This document shows positions 18,661 through 25,412 of a DNA stretch of 25,412 bases, piece by piece (within the stretch, counting starts at the first letter, position 1; each line of letters starts with the position of its first letter). The notes under the pieces were generated by a model. The model was not told where the DNA came from and made no database searches. It worked only from the letters and a program-made list of their open reading frames with translations. Source of the stretch: Nemertoderma westbladi (lineage: Eukaryota; Xenacoelomorpha; Nemertodermatida; Nemertodermatidae); assembly GCA_032718475.1 (NCBI GenBank), contig JAUCBJ010002270.1:1-25412 (forward strand). The letters run 5' to 3'. The translations under genes and the position numbers were made by a program.

Positions 18661-19325
18661 TGTATCTACTGTATGTATGTGATCCGCCAACAACAAATAA
18701 ATTATAAACCTATTTGTTACAACAAGTATTTTCAACTTAAGAATAAGATATGAATTGAAATAAAAATATTCTTGAATAAATAAACAGCACTGTAACTCTT
18801 AAGGTCCTATCACGAATGTTTAAGAGACTCGAATACTATAAGTTCCCACAAGTGGCTCCAATTTAAGTAACAATCAGAAATCAGGTGGTAGGAAATATCG
18901 ACGAATAAGATAACATACGCCTACGCAGTATTTCTTATTTTTAGAAGCAGTGCAGTGTTTGATTAGCCAATAGGAAGCTTCGGCATATTGGTTGGCCATT
19001 CACGTGGAAAAGCTAATACTGTAGTAAAGGGGTTGTTATGTTATTCGGGCGACAATGCAGAACCTCTCGAACTAGTAGAAAATGAAAGAAAGCATTAATA
19101 ACAACTTATTGTATGCAAAGCAAATAACGCTTTCCCCGCGTTCCGCGAGATTTATAATAAATTGCCGAGCGAGTGAGATTATACATCAAGGAACAGTGTA
19201 CATTATCAAATTTTATTCTTAAAATTGACTATAATCCTCTCACCGTCACCATAACAGCTGTTCTTTTGGTGGAGAACTTCTCTAGGTAGGCCTATAGTGC
19301 TAGTGCAGCAGTATGGCACCCAGGG
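18661..19325. other. unassigned DNA with promoter-like motifs
   Basis: A CCAAT box (18967-18971), its inverse ATTGG (18987-18991) and a CACGTG E-box (19001-19006) fall within 40 bp. TTTCCCCGCG near 19132 resembles an E2F-type site. No first exon is identified, so a promoter is only possible. Confidence 0.25.
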
Positions 19326-19328
19326 ACT

Positions 19329-19485
19329 GGGATCGAATCGAAAATCGAATCGAATCGAACGTATTTCACTGGGTCGAAATCGATTCGAAAGCGATTTTTC
19401 CAGAAATCGAATCGAATCGAAAAATCACGACCTCGAATCGAAAATCGAAAGAAAATTCATTCGATTCGATTCGTTTGAAAATTAA
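19329..19485. repeat. degenerate AATCG pentanucleotide repeat
   Basis: Dense GAATCGAATCGA words, on both strands and broken by short spacers, cover about 150 bp. They include palindromic GAATCGATTC-like joints such as AATCGATTCG (19379-19388). Confidence 0.9.
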
Positions 19486-19612
19486 ACAAAATCACAGCCT
19501 AGATTGATTTAATTAATTATGTGATTTAATAGGAATAGTGTAGGCCTAATTTAACTTTTTTTTATTTAATTTTTTTGACATATTTCATATAATGTATACT
19601 AATGATCCTATT

Positions 19613-20350
19613 AAACCTCAACACGGAGGAACTTTTGTTTTTGCAGCTTGTTTCTGAAACAAAAGTTGCTTAGTGTGAGGGGTCAGCAATAGTTCTGCCG
19701 TGCAATGTAAAAAGTCAATAAGTCGCATTTTTCTAAAACTCACTTTTTCTGGGTCTAAAAAATGCGCTCTATCTAATGGTTTAATCGAGAACACCGTATC
19801 TAATCTCGTTCTATAGATATTCAATGTAGAAAGGCTGTAAGTCACAACATATGTTATTTATGTATCGTGTTACAAAGGAACTTAAATTTATGCAAAAAAA
19901 CCGCAAGTCACATGACTTGCGGTGTTTTGTCATTGCATAGATAATAAGAAAACGCACATACGGTTTTTTGGAAGTATGTGTCTTTCTTGAAATATGTATT
20001 TACATACAGCTTGTATAGTATAATGCAAAACACCGTAAGTACAAAAAATTACCCTGAAGTCAAAATATTAATGAAAAGCGAAAAATAATTACGTAGAAAA
20101 CTTTCCCACCCCCAATTGTGTAGGGTTATAAAAATTAGTAATTTACGGACATTTTAAACCAACAATCTGAAGGCAAGCACTAATTTGCGTTTTACTCAAA
20201 ATGACTTTTTGTGACTTGCGGTCTATTTACATTGCACGGCAGATTTGCTGGACACATTTCGCAACAACAGTTTCTGTGTTTGAGGAGTCCAGCAACAGGT
20301 TTCAGAAACAAGTTGCAGAAACAATTATTTGCTACGTGTGAGGGGGGCCT
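19613..20350. mobile_element. foldback element with nested inverted repeats (~740 bp)
   Basis: The outer left arm (19613-19670) has CTTGTTTCTGAAACAAAAG and AACCTCAACACGG. The inverted right arm (about 20290-20350) has CAGGTTTCAGAAACAAG and CGTGTGAGGGGGGCC. The inner arms are an exact 17-bp pair, CTGCCGTGCAATGTAAA (19695-19711) and its complement (20226-20242). A central palindrome CCGCAAGTCA-CA-TGACTTGCGG lies at 19901-19922. The TGACTTGCGG word recurs near 20212, and a variant recurs inverted near 20028. There is no transposase ORF, so the element is non-autonomous. Terminal bases and target duplication are not clear. Confidence 0.65.
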
Positions 20351-20490
20351 TCTGTAAATATACCACAGCTTGATGAATAGAATCCAATATGACTTCCGAT
20401 GCTAGTCTATAATACTGTACAACAGCTGTGCTCTGCTGGGTGAGTGCAAAACAATGACCCTCTGTACAAAACAAAGAGGTAAAGAAAGTC

Positions 20491-20537
20491 GCGTTAGGTG
20501 CCAAAGAGTGTTAGGTTCCAAAGAGCGTTAGGTCCCA
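20491..20537 (+). repeat. 17-bp tandem repeat, nearly three copies
   Basis: GCGTTAGGTGCCAAAGA, GTGTTAGGTTCCAAAGA and GCGTTAGGTCCCA follow one another. Confidence 0.85.
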
Positions 20538-20543
20538 TTGCCA

Positions 20544-20606
20544 ATTAAAGGAACAGGTGAGTTAATGAGCAGGTTACAGAGGCGTGTTGGGGGAACCAAA
20601 ACAATA
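20544..20606 (+). repeat. copy of the AACCAAAACAATA module
   Basis: ATTAAAGGAACAGG, AGCAGGTTACAGAGGCG (from 20568) and GGAACCAAAACAATA (ending 20606) match the copy at 23244-23297 in the same order and orientation. Confidence 0.6.
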
Positions 20607-20832
20607 TTCTCGAGGTATTTTATATTTTTTTAATAATTATCTACGATTTTTTTCCCTGTAATACTAATTGTATTCTTAAATTGGTACTTTGTGTTGCTCA
20701 ATTTTTTAATAAGACATAGAGCGATACCAGTACACAGTAAGTACTGTTACAAAATAAAGTATTTTACTATATTGCTCCCATAGTTACTGTGATTCAATTT
20801 ATTGTGCTCTTCAACTCCCGACTGCCTGATGC

Positions 20833-21037
20833 TCTTACTGTAGGCCGAGTTCACATTACCGAGTCAAAGTCAAAGTCAAAAGAAAATAAATATAGCTAGC
20901 TAGAAATAATAAATAATAATACATTATGTATGCCCAATATAATACATAAGGGCGTTCTAGAAAAAAATTAATTTCTTGTTATTTTTTTTACATTTTGACT
21001 TTTGACTTTGACTCGGTAGAGTGAACGCGGTCTTACT
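20833..21037. mobile_element. 191-bp MITE with inverted ends and candidate target duplication
   Basis: The left end reads CCGAGTTCACATTACCGAG then TCAAAGTCAAAGTCAAAA (20845-20881). The right end (about 20994-21030) is its complement, ending GAGTGAACGCGG. The element spans 20840-21030, and TCTTACT flanks it on both sides (20833-20839 and 21031-21037). A 7-bp match, or 8 bp with one mismatch, would fit a hAT-type target duplication. No ORF lies inside. Confidence 0.75.
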
Positions 21038-21519
21038 CAATGTTAAATCATTTAGTGTTCTCGAATATTTATTACTTAACTAGAGAGCCGCTTAACTGTA
21101 AACTAATATTGAATATTGAATTATGTTTTGGTATAGGGCTACACCGTGCACACACTAAAGTTTCAATAACTTTTGAGGTGTGAATGGATTTTGCTGTAAT
21201 TACAGTACTTGCAAACCTTTTCTATTTCGATGCTCTTTCAACACTTATAATAATATTTAAGAAATTCCACCAAAAATAATTCGCCAGGATAGGTAAAATC
21301 AAAAATAATTCGCCGGGAAAAAGTAAAATGTCGACTATGGCTGTGTCTCGAGATAATATCAGTACGTTCTGAGAGATTACCCACTCACTGCAGTGGACCT
21401 TTGCATTTATATTATATGACGCCGGGATAAAAAATAATTCAGTAATCAATTCACTAATCTGCCACTAATAATTTCAGTGAGTTAGACCCCGACAAACCTA
21501 ATGATACTACTACTGTACT
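21038..21519. other. unassigned DNA
   Basis: AAAAATAATTCGCC occurs twice about 30 bp apart (near 21272 and 21302). No gene is seen. Confidence 0.35.
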
Positions 21520-22531
21520 ACACTACGATCGGCATGCTGCATTGCAACTTCATTATATTACATATACATTCAGAATGCTGAGCAGGATTGTCAACAAAAA
21601 TTGCGCCGCCACAACTCCCTATCACCCATGACATTTGCTAGATCATCCGCATTTTCAAGACAACTGTCCTTTAAGATGCTTCTCAAGAAAGTCATGTGCT
21701 GTCCACCGTGCTTATTCGCTCTATGAGGTCGCCAAATCACAAGATTATTCCCTGTCTGGTCCTCATGGCGAAAGCAATGTCCTGCAAAGCGGAGGCGGTT
21801 CCGTTCAAGTGTCAAGCTAGGGGAGATTAATGGAACACCTCCAATGTTGTATAGAGTCTGATTGGATATGTGTTCATTGTACTTGACACAATAAACCCGT
21901 CGCAGCATTCTTGTGAATGTGCCATCCAGAGATTTGGTATCCTCACCAGTTAGAGCCCAGCTTCGACTCCCATATAAGAGTACTGGTACTACTGCTGCCA
22001 TGAATAATCGACAACTTAAGGTTCCGTTTTATTCTATAGGACTTCCAAATCCTGGACAGACTAATTAACGCTACCCATGCCTTCCCCTTACGTATTCGAA
22101 GGTCTTGACCTGACTTTCTGACCCATGATCCCAAGTAGCAGAAGTTATCCACGTACTCAAGCAAACCATCCTTAGAGCTTATGCCCTTACGTTCAGACAT
22201 TTCTTGAGGGCTGTCTAGGTTGACTGTCATGATTTTGGTCTTCTTGGAATTTACAAAAAGACAAATACTAGAAGCAACCTGCTCCAATGAACAGAGGAGC
22301 CTTTTTTGGGCTCCCTCTAGTGATTATGACAGTACCCCAGCAAAGTCTAGCTCAGTAAGGTACTTTGCTGGATTTCCTCTACAGTACTTCTTATGGCAGT
22401 AGGGGGTGTTGCCATCACCCCATCATTATTAAGATGGTCTAAGGACATGCGTAGAACATAATCAACCACAATTACGAATAAGAATGGTGCAAGTGTGTGA
22501 CCCTGAAGGACTCCCCATAAGACTTCAAATT
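21520..22531 (-). pseudogene. inverted, dead copy of the RTE-like LINE
   Basis: From 22531 downward on the minus strand the sequence follows residues ~183-517 of the copy at 1245-2798. It begins FEVLWGVLQGHTLAPFLF, so it is 5'-truncated inside the RT, with motif B changed from GDT to GHT. A 5-nt insertion near 22383 shifts the frame. A 9-nt in-frame deletion at about 22336-22341 turns LDFADDLGVLS into LDFAGVLS-like sequence, removing both catalytic aspartates. A 1-nt insertion near 22010 shifts the frame again before VVPVLLYGSRSWALT. The rest (NQTLYNIGGVPLISPSLTLE, ANVMGDRELWRRNF) is well preserved. The end GTAGTGTAGTACAGTAGTAG is a TAG-type tail. Identity in the tail is high, so the family expanded fairly recently. 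Confidence 0.88.
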
Positions 22532-22749
22532 GTAACCTAACTAAGCCAGACATGTTCAGCGGACCCAAAATCCGCTTTTGTTGGGAACAACTTTGCAATG
22601 TCGACAATTGCAATGACACCAATAATAAATTACCAAAATCCGCTGACATTCTAATGTTCTGAAAGATTGGCTAAGAAGTTTCCAAATGTGATTCTGATTA
22701 GGTGTATTTACAAATTGCCCGGGTGTGGAGGCGTGTGGAGCAAAGTAGT

Positions 22750-23365
22750 ACGCAGCAAACTTCGCCCACGAGGAAGCTTCGCCCGCGTCCACTCTTCGTC
22801 CGGAGCAATCATCGCCCTCAAAATGAGCAACTATCGCTCACCGGATACCTCCGCCCGCAGGCAACCTTTAAACAATTAATGTTTTGGTTAGAAAAAGCCG
22901 TCTCTGTAACCTGCTTCTTTCCCTCAATTGGAAACTAAAATGGTTACTAGTTGGGCGAAGGTTGCTAGCGGGGGAAGATTGCCTGCGGGCGAAGGTTTCC
23001 CCGGGCGAAGGTTGGACGCGGGCGAAGATTGCACCCAACCGAGAAAAATATGCTATACAATTATTCACCCGTGGGCTAATACCGCAGGGGGGGGGGGGGG
23101 GGGGGGTTGGTTGCAATCTTCGCTCGTAAGCAACCTTCGCCCAATAAGATTTGTGTTAGTAACCATTTTAGTTACAAATTGAAGGAAAGGAGCAGTTTAG
23201 AGAGACGGGTTTTTCAAACCAAAACAATAAGCGATGTTATTACCAATTGATGGATAGGAGCAGGTTACAGAGACGGCTTTTTCTAACCAAAACAATATTG
23301 TTTAGTGGGCGAAGGTTGAAGGTTGCTCGCGGGCGAAGCTTTCTCGCGGGCGAAGTTTGCTGCGT
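22750..23365. mobile_element. foldback element with GCGGGCGAAGRTTGC repeats
   Basis: Outer arms: ACGCAGCAAACTTCGCCC then ACGAGGAAGCTTCGCCCGCG at 22750-22788, against the complement at about 23325-23365, with two mismatches. Middle arms: ATGTTTTGGTTAGAAAAAG then CCGTCTCTGTAACCTGCT (22879-22914), against the complement at 23257-23297 and a second, more diverged one at 23183-23230. Inner arms: AACTAAAATGGTTACTA then TTGGGCGAAGGTTGC (22935-22970), against 23132-23175. The loop holds degenerate GCGGGCGAAGRTTGC units and a G20 run (23087-23106). There is no ORF of its own; short frames are shadows. Confidence 0.7.
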
Positions 23366-23369
23366 GCCC

Positions 23370-23381
23370 GGGGGGGGGGGG
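23370..23381 (+). repeat. G12 homopolymer at the foldback edge
   Basis: Twelve G bases follow the outer right arm of the foldback element after TGCC C. Confidence 0.9.
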
Positions 23382-24282
23382 TATGTGGCTACTATAATTT
23401 ATACACGAAATAATTTTTCATGCTATGCTAAACCAGCAATGCAATAATGCAGAGGCTATAACTTTGTATAATACTTTATTTATGATTTAATGAAGTGTAT
23501 CATTCCTAATTAATTTCATTAAAGCAATTAGACGCCTAAATTTTGTATAAATGGGACGAACTACTATGTGCAAAGTTAACAATGATTGAGAACTGTGGGG
23601 CGTGTCATAAAGTAGGGGTACTTAATCAACCTCAACCTGTCGATCTGTTGAGAAGGGGTACAGTCAATGTGTAAATCTGATAGGTGAAAAATATGTAGGC
23701 CTAAGTGACTGGTTATACAGTATATTGGCAAGGGGCATGGCATTTTTTATCAAGTTTTTTTCCAACTCGGTGCTTTCCAGTAACAGCCAGTTGAATATTG
23801 TCACTAATTGTTATAGAATACATGTATCAAGTTTGGTTCCATTTCATGAAAGATTGACTGACATATTAGCGTTCAAACGTTTCCAACGACGACGGCGACA
23901 ACAGTTAAACTTCGAAACATGGATTCACGTTATCATTATTCTTATTTTTTATATATTTCAGTTCCAGGACCCCTATCAGTTCTCTAACAACTGTAGGCCT
24001 ACATAATTAATTCTTAGACACTTTATTATTTACGCTTTTATTGTTTGTAGCGACTGTAACTTTTTCGGTATTTGTACAAAACGGTTTATTTTTAAAGCGT
24101 CCAATAACTTTTATGCCATCTGTACTGTTAGTTTTATTGTTTATATTGTCACTCAGTATAGGCCTACTGTACAGTAGTGTGAGACAATAAGGATGGATTC
24201 TGGTAATTTGGTACGTCATTTTCAATAACATAAATACTTCCTAGGTTGAAGAGACCATACAGTACAGTATTCATATTTCCAT
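23382..24282. other. unassigned DNA with a partial dispersed repeat
   Basis: At 23815-23905, TACATGTATCAAGTTTGG, CATGAAAGATTGACTGACAT and ATTAGCGTT match the left part of the repeat at 6690-6790, ending in GACGACGGCGACAACAG in place of the microsatellite. No gene is seen in the rest. Confidence 0.45.
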
Positions 24283-25090
24283 TTGGGGTGTCTTTTCAGC
24301 CTATGGAAGTATTTCTAGGCTTCTAATGGCCGTTCCTTAAATAATCTCACCGCATTGACTAACACCCTCCCATAGCCATAACCAAGTGTTGTGTCGGTTC
24401 GGCCTAATTGTCAGAGGGGGTCCAGGTTGGGGAAAATTATTTTTGTTACTTGTAAATTCAAATTAAAATGGGTCAATAAAGGCAGAAAGGAGTACTTGTC
24501 ATTAGTTTTTGTCGCGTATATAGAAAATATATCGCGAAATATAAAAAACAATTATTGAAAATAAATAGAATTTTCATTGGTGCTTCTAAGTTATAGCTAC
24601 AGTATTACTGACAACCTACTGTACGGTAGCACTGTAGGCTAGCCACGAGCATATCAATTGGTAATTTGGGCTACAGATGTCAACGCCGCTTTCCTAAACT
24701 GTACAGTAAGCCTAGTGGTGCAAATAAAATGTATACATTAGGGCGAGCCTCGTACAGTAAGTCCAGGTGAGCCTTAAAGTAGGGTTATAATTATAGTGGA
24801 TTAATTACGGTAAAAGGGTGTGGTAACTTATAACACCGAACTTCAGTCAGTTTGTGAATTAGACCAAGTACAGAAGTAATTGTGATAATAGCTGTTTAAT
24901 ACGGAAGGAGTAAGTACAATTTATGAGGAACAAAAAAGTGCGTTTCGCCAACCGACACCCCATCTGGCAATTAGGACGAACCAACACACCTTTTGGTTAT
25001 GGGAGAGTGTTGGTCAATGAGGTGAGCTTATTAAAGCTACAGCCAATTAGAAACCAGGAAATACTTCCATAGGCTGAAACGACACCCCAA
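24283..25090. mobile_element. 808-bp foldback element with ~140-bp inverted ends
   Basis: The left arm (24283 to about 24425) starts TTGGGGTGTC, then has TTTCAGCCTATGGAAGTATT, TTGACTAACACCCTCCCATA and CGGCCTAATTGTCAGA. The right arm (about 24955-25090) is the inverted counterpart, with AATACTTCCATAGGCTGAAA, TATGGGAGAGTGTTGGTCAA, CTGGCAATTAGGACGAAC and terminal GACACCCCAA. Scattered mismatches and 1-4 nt indels show age. No transposase frame lies between, so the element is non-autonomous. No clear target duplication is seen. A tail fragment of the GACAG-core repeat lies inside near 24740-24775. Confidence 0.8.
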
Positions 25091-25159
25091 TTATTGAAAA
25101 TATGTGTACAATGCCTGAACTGCTCTGCAATGTGGGCCTAAGCTTGAATTGGAATAGAT

Positions 25160-25412
25160 AGGCCTACCGGTACCAGTACAAGAATAGAGTGACAGTGGAC
25201 AGGTGGGCAGCATAGGCAGACTTTGGACTTGAATAAAACACCTACCGCGATACCGGTACTGAAGATGAATATTCCAATACCAGGCATTAGCCTCAATGAA
25301 AACGAACAATTACTATTGGAACGTTTACCGACTTCTTTCATAAAGGTAAGACTGTAAAGGGGTACCGGTACCGGCTGACCGGTCACCGCCCGGTATTGTC
25401 GCTTTCAGACTT
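25160..25412. other. ACCGGT-rich edge region
   Basis: TACCGGTACC (about 25164), GATACCGGTACTG (about 25250) and GGTACCGGTACCGGC (about 25361), then GACCGGTCACCGCCCGG, show a cluster of ACCGGT palindromes. It may be the start of another repeat running off the window. No exon is supported. Confidence 0.4.

Noticed and set aside
18274-18735. 153-residue minus-strand ORF
   Set aside because: It runs through a dispersed repeat, a GTCT microsatellite and an inserted LINE tail, so its continuity is accidental.
22667-23182. Several overlapping ORFs rich in Arg, Pro or Gly
   Set aside because: They are frames through the GC-rich foldback element and the G20 run, open on both strands by composition.

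Overview
This is a eukaryotic, AT-rich, repeat-dominated window with no bacterial-style operons. The signs are intron-type splice signals, tRNA-headed SINEs, RTE-like non-LTR retrotransposon debris, foldback/MITE elements, microsatellites, long G/C homopolymers and two large tandem satellites. The recurring AGGCCTA and TACTGTACAGTA words and the mix of repeats suggest a marine invertebrate, possibly an echinoderm or another invertebrate deuterostome. That placement is an impression, not a proof.

Layout: 1-1240 holds a minus-strand mobile-element ORF fragment, a cluster of CGCG-rich short repeats with a hairpin, and a 23-nt G run. 1245-2798 is an uninterrupted reverse transcriptase ORF from a 5'-truncated RTE-like LINE. 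2967-5475 has a SINE head, a promoter-like patch, a polypurine tract and a hairpin. 5476-8872 has a ~150-bp direct duplication, a dispersed repeat with an 8-bp microsatellite core, a complete-looking tRNA SINE and two short coding-like tails. On the minus strand, 9042-9460 contains the most convincing host gene piece: a terminal coding exon with acceptor site, stop codon and poly(A) signal. It is followed upstream by a second LINE remnant and a minus-strand SINE.

11041-12222 is a 39-copy array of a 30-bp unit that is open on both strands. 12374-14604 is a ~40-copy array of a 55-bp unit with higher-order structure. After these come a short 15-bp array, paired G27/C20 runs, and a series of foldback or terminal-inverted-repeat elements (16281-16566, 19613-20350, 20840-21030 with a candidate target duplication, 22750-23365, 24283-25090). 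A second, inverted and decayed copy of the same LINE family lies at 21520-22531; it has lost the catalytic aspartates of the RT by a 9-nt deletion.

The window reads as a transposon graveyard in intergenic or intronic DNA, with one host gene end. I found no convincing new multi-gene system. The most interesting signals are the hidden terminal exon, the dual-strand-open decapeptide minisatellite beside a higher-order 55-bp satellite, a 33-bp LINE tail with a perfect 14-bp target duplication, and a ~45-bp module shared by several unrelated-looking sites including the arms of a foldback element.
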